From DAIDJM01 sp964250215 (GTDB lineage Bacteria > Pseudomonadota > Alphaproteobacteria > Acetobacterales > Acetobacteraceae): a stretch of DNA of 49,450 bases. The stretch spans positions 1 through 49,450 of the forward strand of contig CAXUEX010000004.1 in assembly GCA_964250215.1 (NCBI GenBank). Reading direction: 5' to 3'. Each line of letters starts with the position of its first letter. Positions within the stretch are counted from its first letter, which is position 1. Shown one piece after another: positions 1 to 8,416 of the stretch. A program made the translations under genes and the position numbers. Below the pieces are notes generated by a model. The model had not been told where the DNA came from, ran no database searches, and worked only from the letters and a program-made list of their open reading frames with translations.

Positions 1-775
1 GGCCGCCTTCCAACATGCCGGCGACGCTGTGGATCATGCTGACTTCGAGCGCCTCGGCGGGAGTCAGGTCGGGGAGCAGGCCGGGCAGGCGGGCGGCGAG
101 CATGGATTTGCCGGCGCCGGGTGGCCCGACGAGGAGCAGGTTGTGGCCACCGGCGGCGGCGATCTCCAGCGCGCGGCGGGCGCTTTCCAGCCCGCGCACA
201 TCGGCCAGGTCGGGCTCGGGCAGGGGCATAGCGAGGCCAGCGGTATCGGGCGGGGTGAGCACCTGCGTGCCGCGGAAATGGTTGATCAGCGACAGCAGAT
301 CGGGGGCGGCGAGCACTTCCACGCTGCCGGCCCAGGCTGCCTCCCCGCCTTGCGGACCGGGGCAGATGAGGCCGAGTTCCTGCTCGCCGGCGCCGATGGC
401 GGCGGGGAGCACGCCGGCGACCGGGTTCAGGCCGCCATCCAGCGATAGTTCGCCGAGCGCGGCGTAGCCGGCGATGTCTTCGCGCGACAGCACTTCCATG
501 GCGGCCAGTACGCCGAGCGCCATCGGCAGATCGAAATGGCTGCCTTCCTTGAGCAGATCGGCTGGGGCGAGGTTGATCAGGATGCGTTTGGGCGGCAGCG
601 CGAGACCCATGGCGGTGAGGGCGGCGCGGACGCGTTCGCGCGCTTCGCCGACGGCTTTGTCGGGCAGGCCGACGACGAGGAAGGCGGGCAGGCCGGAGGA
701 AATCTGCACCTGCACTTCGACCGGCACCGCTTCGATGCCGGAGAAGGCGAAGCTGCGGATGCGGGCGAGCGACAC
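1..775 (-). CDS. comM: ComM/YifB-family Mg-chelatase-like AAA+ ATPase (partial)
   Basis: This is the N-terminal ~258 residues of a YifB/ComM-type protein; the 3' end lies outside the window. The product begins MSLARIRSFAFSGIEA and carries the N-terminal Lon-protease-like fold of the family (VEVQVQISSGLPAF, then VGLPDKAVGEARERVRAA), followed by the Walker A segment LLVGPPGAGKSMLAARLPGL near residue 220. In Vibrio, ComM is a hexameric helicase that promotes branch migration during natural transformation; in other bacteria the role is less clear. The GTG at 775 was chosen because family homology starts there and no upstream ATG is in frame. It is divergent from the glucan synthase gene, with a ~170-bp gap. 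The family assignment is firm; a role in DNA uptake is inferred from homologues. Confidence 0.9.
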   Translation of the reverse strand, partial: MSLARIRSFAFSGIEAVPVEVQVQISSGLPAFLVVGLPDKAVGEARERVRAALTAMGLALPPKRILINLAPADLLKEGSHFDLPMALGVLAAMEVLSREDIAGYAALGELSLDGGLNPVAGVLPAAIGAGEQELGLICPGPQGGEAAWAGSVEVLAAPDLLSLINHFRGTQVLTPPDTAGLAMPLPEPDLADVRGLESARRALEIAAAGGHNLLLVGPPGAGKSMLAARLPGLLPDLTPAEALEVSMIHSVAGMLEGG

Positions 776-944
776 GGGGACCAGTTCAACCGCAAGATGA
801 AACGCTTCGCAAGCTAGAGCCTAGCGAGCGCGTGAAGCGGTTGCCCCGATTTCGCCGCAATCAGGCCCGAGGTGCGCCGCACTGAGCGCCTTAATACCCC
901 GGGCGTCGGGCAGAAGGCCCGTGCCGTGCCGGGGACATCGCACC

Positions 945-3626
945 ATGACCACCCATGAAGACGCCGTAGCGACGATCGGGAAGACCGGGCGGCGCGGCGG
1001 GATGTTCCATCGTGGCACGTTGCTGGCGCTGGCAGTGGCGGCGCTGACGAGTTTGGGGATTTGGACGGCGGGGGACCAGCCGCACAAGGTGTCCGGTTAC
1101 ACGGGCGAGGTGAGCGGGCTGGCATTTTCGCCATATCATCGCGGCGAGTCGGGCGAGGGCAATCAGGCGCCGAATGAGGCGGAGATTCGGCAGGACTTGC
1201 AGCTTGCGAGCCGCATGACGAGCCGCATTCGCACCTATACGGTGAAAGGCGGCATGGCCGACATCCCCCGACTGGCGTCGGATTACCCGCTATCGGTGAC
1301 GTTGGGCGCTTATCTGGATCGCAAGCTGCCGGCGGACGAGACGGAGGTGCGCCGGCTGATCCAGACCGCGAATGCGAACGCCGATGTGGACCGCGTGCTG
1401 GTGGGCAACGAGGTGCTGCTGCGCGACGATCTGAAGCCTGCGCAATTGATCGGCTACATTAACGAAGTGAAGGCGCAAGTGCACGTGCCGGTTTCCACCG
1501 GCGAGCCGTGGCATGTGTGGTTGAAGCATCCCGAGCTGGCGCGGGCGGTGGATTTCATCACGATCCATCTGCATCCGTATTGGGAAGGAGCCAGGCTGCG
1601 CGACGCGCTGACCGAGGTGGTGAACCGCTACGAGCAGGTGCAGCGCGCCTATCCGGACAAGCACGTGGTGATCGGCGAGGTCGGCTGGCCTTCCAATGGC
1701 GTGACGATCGGCGGTGCGGTGGCGAGCCGGGTGAACCAGGCGATCTTCCTGCGCGAGTTCTTCAACCTCGCTTCCGCGCGCGGAATGGATTATTTCGTTA
1801 TGGAAGCGTTTGACCAGCCCTGGAAAACCGGTTTCGAGGGGCGTGCGGCCGGCTATTGGGGCATGTACGACCTCGATCGGCACGCCAAGTGGTCGATGGC
1901 GGGACCGGTCATGGAAAATCCGGACTGGGCGGAGTGGGCGTTCGCCGGCACAGCTGGCGCGGCGCTGCTGGCCTGGTTGCTGCTGGCGCGGCGGCCGGAC
2001 ATCCGGTTTCCGGGCAAGCTGCTGGTGGCCGGGCTGGCGCAGGGCTTTGGTGCCACGTTCACGCTGGTGCTGATGGCCATGGCGGGCAAGTATCTCTCGA
2101 TGTTTGCAGGGTTTGTGTGGGGCGGCCTGGCGGCGGGGCAGGCACTGCTAATGTTCCTGCTGCTGGCGGATAGTTTTGAATTGGCGGAAACGGTTTTCGG
2201 CGTGGAGAAGCGGCGGCATCCGGCAATTCTGCCCGCCGCTCCAGGCACGGTGCTGCCGAAAGTTTCGCTGCATCTGCCGATCTGCAACGAGCCGCCGCAC
2301 ATGGTGCGGCAGACGCTGGATGCGTTGGCGCGGCTGGATTATCCGGATTACGAGGTTCTGGTGGTGGACAACAACACCACCGATCCGGCGCTGTGGGAGC
2401 CGGTGGCGGAGCATTGCGCGCGGCTTGGGGCACGGTTCCGCTTTTTCCATCTCGGCAAGTGGCCGGGGTTCAAGGCGGGGGCATTGAACTTTGCGCTGCG
2501 CGAAACGGCGCCAGACGCCGAGATCGTGGCCTCGCTCGACAGCGATTACATTGTGGATGCGGACTGGCTGCGCTGCATGGTGCCGCAATTCGCCAACCCC
2601 CGCGTGGGGTTCGTGCAGTCGCCGCAGGATTACCGGGACAACGATGGCAGCTTCTTCAAGCGGCTGATGTTCTGGGAATATGCCGGGTTCTTTCAGCTTG
2701 GCATGGTGCAGCGGAACGAGCGCAATGCGATCATCCAGCACGGCACGATGTGCCTGATTCGGAAGGGCGCGCTGGTGCAATCCGGCAACTGGGCGGAGTG
2801 GACGATCACCGAGGATGCGGAGCTGGGCTTGCGGTTGTTCCGCGCGGGTTGGGAGGCGGTGTATTCGCCGCGGAGCTTTGGGCGCGGGGTGATGCCGGAC
2901 GATTTCGCGGCGTTCCGCAAGCAACGCTTTCGCTGGGCTTATGGCGCGATGCAGATCCTGCGCGGCCATGCGACGGCGGTGTTCAATCCGTTCAACCGCG
3001 AGCTGACGCTGGGGCAGCGCTGGCACTTCATCACCGGCTGGCTGCCTTGGATCGGCGACGGGCTGGGGCTGGCGTTCCTGCTGATGGGCTTGCTGTGGTC
3101 GGTGGGGCTGATTGTGGCGCCGATGCGATTCGAGTTTCCGATCGTGCTGTTCATGCTGCCTTCAATCGGGTTGTTCCTCTGCAAGATTGCGCAGATCTTT
3201 TCGTTGTATGCCGCGCGGGTGCGGTGCGGGATGGCGGATCGCGCTGGCGCGGCGATCGCCGGATTGGCGTTAAGCCACACGATCGGCAAGGCGGTGTGGA
3301 AGGGCCTGGCGATCCGCAGCGCACCATTTCTGCGCACGCCGAAGATGGTGGATGCGCCGGCGCTGGTGCAGGGACTGGTGATGGCGCGCGAGGAATTGGT
3401 GCTGCTGCTGTTGACCTGGGCGGCGCTGCTGGGAGTGGGCTTCGCACACCATTTCGCGACACCGGAGGCGAAGCTGTGGTGCGCGGTTCTATTCACGCAG
3501 TCGCTGCCTTATCTGGCGGCGGTGACGGTGGCGGTTGTGGCGGCGTTCCCGGCGCGGGCGCGCAGGCCCGCGTTGTCAGTGGTGCGCGCGCCGGCTCTGC
3601 TCACGCCGCAATACGGCTCGGACTGA
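945..3626 (+). CDS. ndvB: NdvB-like beta-1,3-glucan synthase: GH17 fused to GT2 glycosyltransferase
   Basis: An inner-membrane bifunctional protein of 893 aa from ATG 945 (an in-frame GTG at 921 would add 8 residues). A hydrophobic segment at residues ~25-45 is followed by a GH17 domain (~60-330) with the two expected catalytic glutamates, E156 in VGNEVLLR and E245 in IGEVGWPSNG. Two hydrophobic stretches lead to a GT2 domain (~438-690) with the start VSLHLPICNEP, D532-S-D534, the TED motif near 622-624 and Q660-RFR-W664. More membrane segments follow to the C-terminus. The same GH17-then-GT2 order is known in Pseudomonas NdvB, where GT2 polymerises beta-1,3-glucan and the periplasmic GH17 domain acts as a glucanosyltransferase. 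A role in periplasmic or cyclic glucan synthesis is therefore inferred. It is convergent with holA. Confidence 0.85.
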   Translation: MTTHEDAVATIGKTGRRGGMFHRGTLLALAVAALTSLGIWTAGDQPHKVSGYTGEVSGLAFSPYHRGESGEGNQAPNEAEIRQDLQLASRMTSRIRTYTVKGGMADIPRLASDYPLSVTLGAYLDRKLPADETEVRRLIQTANANADVDRVLVGNEVLLRDDLKPAQLIGYINEVKAQVHVPVSTGEPWHVWLKHPELARAVDFITIHLHPYWEGARLRDALTEVVNRYEQVQRAYPDKHVVIGEVGWPSNGVTIGGAVASRVNQAIFLREFFNLASARGMDYFVMEAFDQPWKTGFEGRAAGYWGMYDLDRHAKWSMAGPVMENPDWAEWAFAGTAGAALLAWLLLARRPDIRFPGKLLVAGLAQGFGATFTLVLMAMAGKYLSMFAGFVWGGLAAGQALLMFLLLADSFELAETVFGVEKRRHPAILPAAPGTVLPKVSLHLPICNEPPHMVRQTLDALARLDYPDYEVLVVDNNTTDPALWEPVAEHCARLGARFRFFHLGKWPGFKAGALNFALRETAPDAEIVASLDSDYIVDADWLRCMVPQFANPRVGFVQSPQDYRDNDGSFFKRLMFWEYAGFFQLGMVQRNERNAIIQHGTMCLIRKGALVQSGNWAEWTITEDAELGLRLFRAGWEAVYSPRSFGRGVMPDDFAAFRKQRFRWAYGAMQILRGHATAVFNPFNRELTLGQRWHFITGWLPWIGDGLGLAFLLMGLLWSVGLIVAPMRFEFPIVLFMLPSIGLFLCKIAQIFSLYAARVRCGMADRAGAAIAGLALSHTIGKAVWKGLAIRSAPFLRTPKMVDAPALVQGLVMAREELVLLLLTWAALLGVGFAHHFATPEAKLWCAVLFTQSLPYLAAVTVAVVAAFPARARRPALSVVRAPALLTPQYGSD

Positions 3627-3636
3627 GGCGGGCTTT

Positions 3637-4635
3637 TCAGCGGGGCGCTTGACGGGCGAGCCAAGCGAGATGGCGGCGGGCGAGCAGTTCCTGGCGCGCA
3701 CCGGTTCGTTTGCAAGCGGCTTCCACGTTCCGCGTTTCGTCGATCGCGTGCAGCAGCGCGGGTTCGCTCCAGCGGTTGAGGCTGGCGATCATTCCGGGCA
3801 GGGATTTATAGAACACCGGGGGCCGGATCGATTTCACAGCTTCGGCCGCAGACGTCCCGTGCTGCATGCGCAACCGGGCTTGGTGCAACTTCTGTAGATG
3901 CGCGAGCGCCATGCGCAGGAGGGCGACGCCGGTGAGGCCTTCCGCGATCGCGACTTCCACGGCTGAGTCGGCCCGGGGAGCGTCGCCGGAGGTGGCGGCG
4001 AGGATACCGGCATCCGCGGATTGCGCGGCGCCGTCGCCGGCGGTATCGCGTGCGAGTTGCAGCGTGATGCGGCCGCCGGCGCCGGCGAGCAGTGCGAGTT
4101 TTTCGATGACGCCGCGCACCACCGAGCGATCTCCGCCGATGGTTTCAGCCAGCCAGGCCAACGCATCGGGATCGGCGCCGACGCCATGTTCGGCGAGTTG
4201 GTTGCGCATGATGGCGGTGAGTTTTGCGCCTTCGTCCGGATAGCAACCGATCGCGGCGGCATCCGAAGCGGCTTCGATGAGTGTGCGCAGGCGGCCACGG
4301 CCGAGCCCGGGCGCTTCGATCACGAGCAGCGCTTCGCCCGGGCCCCGCAGCGCCATGCGCACCGGATCGGTGGCGGCATCGGTGGCTTCGCGCACGCGCA
4401 CGACCCGGCGGCCTCCGAGCATGGATAGCGACGCCATCTCGTCGGCCATGCGCGGCCAGGTTTCGCGTTCGAGTTCGGCGACGCGGAAGGGATCATTCAA
4501 CGAACCTGCGATCTGGCGCGTGAGCGCGTGGGCGCGTTCGCGGATCAGGCCTTCGTCATCGCCGTGGAGCAGCACGGCCCGGATCGCGCCGGGGGATTTC
4601 AGGAAAGTTTCGACCTGCCGTGCATCCAGTTTCAA
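3637..4635 (-). CDS. holA: DNA polymerase III subunit delta
   Basis: The 332-aa product matches HolA, which opens and loads the beta sliding clamp within the clamp-loader complex. It begins MKLDARQVETFL and has the characteristic early segment VLLHGDDEGLIRERA, then a degenerate ATPase-like region and a C-terminal collar domain ending ARRHLAWLARQAPR. The start is a TTG at 4635 embedded in the last codons of lptE (TTGA overlap, 4632-4635), so translation is probably coupled. It is the last gene of leuS-lptE-holA, an arrangement seen in other alphaproteobacteria. The stop lies 10 bp from the stop of the convergent glucan synthase gene. Confidence 0.9.
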   Translation of the reverse strand: MKLDARQVETFLKSPGAIRAVLLHGDDEGLIRERAHALTRQIAGSLNDPFRVAELERETWPRMADEMASLSMLGGRRVVRVREATDAATDPVRMALRGPGEALLVIEAPGLGRGRLRTLIEAASDAAAIGCYPDEGAKLTAIMRNQLAEHGVGADPDALAWLAETIGGDRSVVRGVIEKLALLAGAGGRITLQLARDTAGDGAAQSADAGILAATSGDAPRADSAVEVAIAEGLTGVALLRMALAHLQKLHQARLRMQHGTSAAEAVKSIRPPVFYKSLPGMIASLNRWSEPALLHAIDETRNVEAACKRTGARQELLARRHLAWLARQAPR

Positions 4636-5162
4636 GCGCGGTTCAGCCCCGCGGCGGGATGCGTGCGGAAATAGGCGGCGAGCGCCTGTGCGATCTGGTC
4701 GGCGACGGCATCGGCGAGACGGTGGGTGGCGGAATCGCTTTGCAGATCGCCGTAAAAGAATTGCGCATCGAGAACATCGTGGCCGTCCACGGCGCGTGCG
4801 GTGCCGAAGGTGACCTTCGTGAAAGGCGCGTCGGCGACGCGGCGGAGCGACCAGGTGGCGGTGGCGGTATCGCGCTCGCGCGACGTGGAATTGTCTTGCG
4901 CGTAGGCCAGGGCGTCGGCGCTCTGATTGAGGGCGACGCTCAGGATGTAGGCTTTCGGCGCATCGCTGCTGGTGCCTTCGAGCCTCGCCTGCAAGGCTTG
5001 ACGCAACAATTGGCCGTTGCGATTGGCGATGACATCGACATAAATGCCGGCAAGTGACGCGTTGTTGGCGCCGGACGGCGCATAAAGCGGCCGGAAGCCG
5101 CAGGCGGCAAGGTTGGCGGAGACCAGGACGCAGACCAGCCGGGCGGCAAAGCGGTTTTTCAT
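4632..5162 (-). CDS. lptE: LPS-assembly lipoprotein LptE
   Basis: A 176-aa outer-membrane lipoprotein that plugs the LptD barrel and helps place lipopolysaccharide in the outer leaflet. The signal peptide ends in a lipobox, with cysteine in LAACGFRPLYAP, a form typical of LptE. The rest fits the family: a short alpha/beta domain with IYVDVIANRNGQLLRQAL and a C-terminal helix ADAVADQIAQALAAYF. The ATG at 5162 overlaps the leuS stop by 4 bp (ATGA), and the stop overlaps the holA start by 4 bp. Sequence identity in this family is low, so placement in the operon adds weight. Confidence 0.88.
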   Translation of the reverse strand: MKNRFAARLVCVLVSANLAACGFRPLYAPSGANNASLAGIYVDVIANRNGQLLRQALQARLEGTSSDAPKAYILSVALNQSADALAYAQDNSTSRERDTATATWSLRRVADAPFTKVTFGTARAVDGHDVLDAQFFYGDLQSDSATHRLADAVADQIAQALAAYFRTHPAAGLNRA

Positions 5163-7744
5163 GCGGCGACCACGAAGTTCACGATCCTGCCCGGCACATA
5201 GATTTGCTTGACGATGCGGCGGCCGGCGAGTTGGCGTGCCACGTTCGGCTCGGCCAGCGCGGCGGCGATGACTTCCGGTTCCGGCGCGCCGGGCGGCTGC
5301 TCGACCGTGCCGCGCAGCTTGCCCATGATCTGCACGGCGATGGTGACGCTGGCACGGACAGTGAGCGCGGGGTCGGCTTCCGGCCAAGTGGAAGTTGCCA
5401 GCAGAGGTGCGCCGGGATTGAGGCGGGCGTGGATCGATTCCGCGAGATGCGGCACCATCGGGGAAGCAAGCCGGATGGCGATTTCCACGGCTTCGCGCCG
5501 GGCCGCTTGCATGCCGGATGCTTCCGGTGCGCGGTCGGCTTCGGCGATGGCGCCTGCGAGTTCGTATAGTTTTGCGATCGCGACGTTGAACGCGAAAGCT
5601 TCGAGCGCCGCGGTGACGGCATCGATCGTGCGGTGGGCGGCGCTGCGGAGCGCGAGCGCTTCCGGGCCGAAAATTGCGGCGGCGGCGGGAGCGGCGCTGG
5701 CGAGGGCGAGGCGGTGCAGCCGTTGCAGGAAGCGGTGCGCGCCGGCGATCCCGGCCTGGGTCCATTCGATATCGCGCTCTGGCGGGTTGTCGGAAAGGAT
5801 AAACCAGCGCGCGGTGTCGGCGCCGTAACGCTGGATGATCGCCTCGGGGGCAACGGTGTTGCGCCGGGATTTCGACATGGCTTCGACGCGGCCAACTTCC
5901 ACCTCCTCGCCGGTGCTTGGCTGGAACGCGGTGCCGTCGGGCCGGCGTTCGACCTCGTCAGGGTAGAGCCAGGCGCCGCTGGCGGCGCGATAGCTTTCGT
6001 GCGTGACCATTCCTTGCGTGAACAGGCCGGCGAACGGCTCGGCCAGGCCGAGATGGCCGGTTTGGCGCATGGCGCGGACGAAGAAGCGCGAATAGAGCAG
6101 ATGCAGAATCGCGTGTTCGATGCCGCCGATATATTGATCGACCGGCAACCAGCCATCGGCGGCTTCACGCGTGACCGGGATTTCTGCGTGCGGGCTGCAG
6201 AAGCGGGCGAAATACCAGGAGCTGTCCACGAAGGTGTCGAAGGTGTCGGTTTCCCGCATGGCGGGCGCGCCGCATTGCGGGCAGGCGGTGAACTTCCAGG
6301 TGGGATGGTGATCGAGCGGGTTGCCGGGACGATCGAAATGCACATCTTCCGGCAGCAGCACCGGCAGTGCGGACGGGACGGCACCGCAAGCGGGGCAGTG
6401 GACGATCGGGATCGGGCATCCCCAATAACGCTGTCGGCTGACGCCCCAGTCGCGCAGGCGCCAGTTTACCACGCCTTGGCCGGCGCCGAGGGCTTCGAGC
6501 TTGGCGATGGCGGCGCGCTTGGCGTCCTCCGTGGTCATGCCATCGAGAAAGCCAGAGTTGCCTATTGTTCCGGCACCGGTATAGGCATGTTCGGCGATGG
6601 CGAAATCGTGGAGTTCGGGGTTCTCGGGGTGAACAACCGGGGGTATGGGCAGATCGTATTTGCGAGCAAACTCGAAATCGCGCTGGTCGTGCGCCGGGCA
6701 GCCGAAGATGGCGCCGGTGCCGTATTCCATGAGCACGAAATTGGCGATCCAGACGGGAAAGCTGGCGTTCGGCAGGAAGGGGTGGCGGACGCGCCAGCCG
6801 GTGTCGAAGCCGAGTTTTTCGGCCGTCTCGATGGCTGCCTCGCTGGTGCCCATGCGGCGGCATTCGGCGACGAACGCCGCGGCCTGCGGGTTCGCTGCGG
6901 CAGCGGCGGTGGCGACCGGGTGTTCGGCGGCGACGGCCAGGAACGACATGCCGAACAGCGTATCGGGCCGGGTGGTATAGACCTCGATATTGTCGAGGCC
7001 GGCGGGCGCTGCCGGAAGTTCGAAGCGCAGGCGGGCGCCCTCGCTGCGACCGATCCATCGCGACTGCATGGTTCGCACGCGTTCGGGCCAGCGCGGCAGA
7101 TCGTCTAACGCCGCGAGCAGTTCCGGCGCGAAGCGGGTGATCGCAAGAAACCATTGTGACAGCAGTTTTTTCTCGACGGGAGCGCCGGAGCGCCAGCCGC
7201 GGCCGTCGATCACCTGCTCGTTGGCGAGCACGGTGCCATCGACGGGATCCCAATTCACCCAGGTTTCGCGGCGCTCGACCAAGCCGGCGCGTAAGAAATC
7301 CAGGAACAGCGCTTGCTGCTGCGCATAGTATTCCGGATCGCAGGTGGCGAATTCTCGCGACCAATCGATGGCGAGACCCATGCGCTGCAATTCCGTTCGC
7401 ATCGCGGCGATGTTGGCGCGGGTCCATTCGCCGGGATGGATGCCGCGTTCGCGGGCCGCGTTCTCAGCCGGTAGGCCGAATGCATCCCAGCCCATCGGGT
7501 GGAGCACCTGGAAGCCGCGGGCGCGCTTGTAGCGGGCGACGACGTCACCGAGCACGTAGTTGCGCACGTGGCCCATGTGGATTTTTCCGCTGGGATACGG
7601 AAACATCTCGAGCACGTAGTATTTGGGCTGGCCGGGGCGCGGTGTATCGGTGGCGGCGAAGCAGGCGGCTTCGGCCCATTCGCGCTGCCAGCGCGGTTCC
7701 TCGGCGGCGAAGTTGTAAATCTCGGGGTCGGTCGGCGCGTCCAT
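5159..7744 (-). CDS. leuS: Leucyl-tRNA synthetase
   Basis: The 861-aa product charges tRNA-Leu and edits misacylated tRNA. The class I signature is present as HMGHVRNY in the N-terminal Rossmann fold. The CP1 editing domain contains TTRPDTLFGMSFL. The second signature appears as AMSKSRRN, with alanine in the first position of the usual KMSKS. The C-terminal anticodon-binding and tail domains end GRIVNFVVAA. ATG 7744 (MDAPTDPEIYNF) was chosen because it starts just before the conserved segment RWQREWAEAACF; a longer reading frame upstream has no homology. It heads the leuS-lptE-holA unit. Confidence 0.96.
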   Translation of the reverse strand: MDAPTDPEIYNFAAEEPRWQREWAEAACFAATDTPRPGQPKYYVLEMFPYPSGKIHMGHVRNYVLGDVVARYKRARGFQVLHPMGWDAFGLPAENAARERGIHPGEWTRANIAAMRTELQRMGLAIDWSREFATCDPEYYAQQQALFLDFLRAGLVERRETWVNWDPVDGTVLANEQVIDGRGWRSGAPVEKKLLSQWFLAITRFAPELLAALDDLPRWPERVRTMQSRWIGRSEGARLRFELPAAPAGLDNIEVYTTRPDTLFGMSFLAVAAEHPVATAAAAANPQAAAFVAECRRMGTSEAAIETAEKLGFDTGWRVRHPFLPNASFPVWIANFVLMEYGTGAIFGCPAHDQRDFEFARKYDLPIPPVVHPENPELHDFAIAEHAYTGAGTIGNSGFLDGMTTEDAKRAAIAKLEALGAGQGVVNWRLRDWGVSRQRYWGCPIPIVHCPACGAVPSALPVLLPEDVHFDRPGNPLDHHPTWKFTACPQCGAPAMRETDTFDTFVDSSWYFARFCSPHAEIPVTREAADGWLPVDQYIGGIEHAILHLLYSRFFVRAMRQTGHLGLAEPFAGLFTQGMVTHESYRAASGAWLYPDEVERRPDGTAFQPSTGEEVEVGRVEAMSKSRRNTVAPEAIIQRYGADTARWFILSDNPPERDIEWTQAGIAGAHRFLQRLHRLALASAAPAAAAIFGPEALALRSAAHRTIDAVTAALEAFAFNVAIAKLYELAGAIAEADRAPEASGMQAARREAVEIAIRLASPMVPHLAESIHARLNPGAPLLATSTWPEADPALTVRASVTIAVQIMGKLRGTVEQPPGAPEPEVIAAALAEPNVARQLAGRRIVKQIYVPGRIVNFVVAA

Positions 7745-7790
7745 GCGGTTTGCGTAGCAGGCAAGGCCGCGGCGGCGCCAGGGTTGCCGA

Positions 7791-8327
7791 TCAGCGCGAG
7801 GCGGTTTCGGCCCGCAATTCGCGCGCACGGGCCAGCACCTTGTTCTCGATGTCGGCGGCCGTGGCCGGGCTGACGGGCGCGTCGGCCCACTGGTCACCGT
7901 CGCGTGTCTGGCGGAAGATTACGACGCGCACGCCATCGGCGCGCAACTGCCGGCCGAGGATGTAGGCGGTAGCCTTGAAGCGCTCGCCGCTGGTGGTGGG
8001 CGGGGAGTACCAGTCGGTGATGATGACGCCGCCGAACGGGTCGGCGGAGGCGAGCGGCATGAAGCCGAGCGTGTCGAGCGCGCCGCGCCAGAGATAGGCG
8101 TTTACGCCGAGGGCGGCGCCGGCTTCCTGCTGCTTGTTGTCCTTGGCGGGGCCGAGCACGATCCCCGCGTCGCCGAACAGCGTGCCGCTGTTGGGGTCTT
8201 TATAGCGGTAGTCGTTGTACTCGGTGTCGGCGACCGGCTTGACGGCCGGGCCGTTGCCGCCGCAGCCGGCCAGCGCGAGAAGCGCAGCGGCAAGGGCGAA
8301 GCGAGAGATAAGCGCGCTGGAGGGCAT
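7791..8327 (-). CDS. DUF3576 outer-membrane lipoprotein
   Basis: A 178-aa exported lipoprotein. The N-terminus MPSSALISRFALAAALLALAG is followed by a lipobox cysteine and the stretch GGNGPAVKPVADTEYNDY. The mature part contains NSGTLFGDAGIVLG and GVNAYLWRGALDTLGFMPLASADPFGGVI, typical of the DUF3576 family, which is restricted mainly to alphaproteobacteria and whose function is unknown. An AGGA ribosome site lies about 5 bases before ATG 8327. It sits 46 bp upstream of leuS on the same strand, a neighbourhood seen in other alphaproteobacteria and compatible with a cell-envelope role together with lptE. Confidence 0.82.
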   Translation of the reverse strand: MPSSALISRFALAAALLALAGCGGNGPAVKPVADTEYNDYRYKDPNSGTLFGDAGIVLGPAKDNKQQEAGAALGVNAYLWRGALDTLGFMPLASADPFGGVIITDWYSPPTTSGERFKATAYILGRQLRADGVRVVIFRQTRDGDQWADAPVSPATAADIENKVLARARELRAETASR

Positions 8328-8416
8328 GGTATCCTGGGGATTGCGACGCGGCGGCGATGTTCGACGAGGTTCTGTAGCGCAGCGGTCGCAATGGCGCCAA
8401 GCCACGCTTGCGGGCC

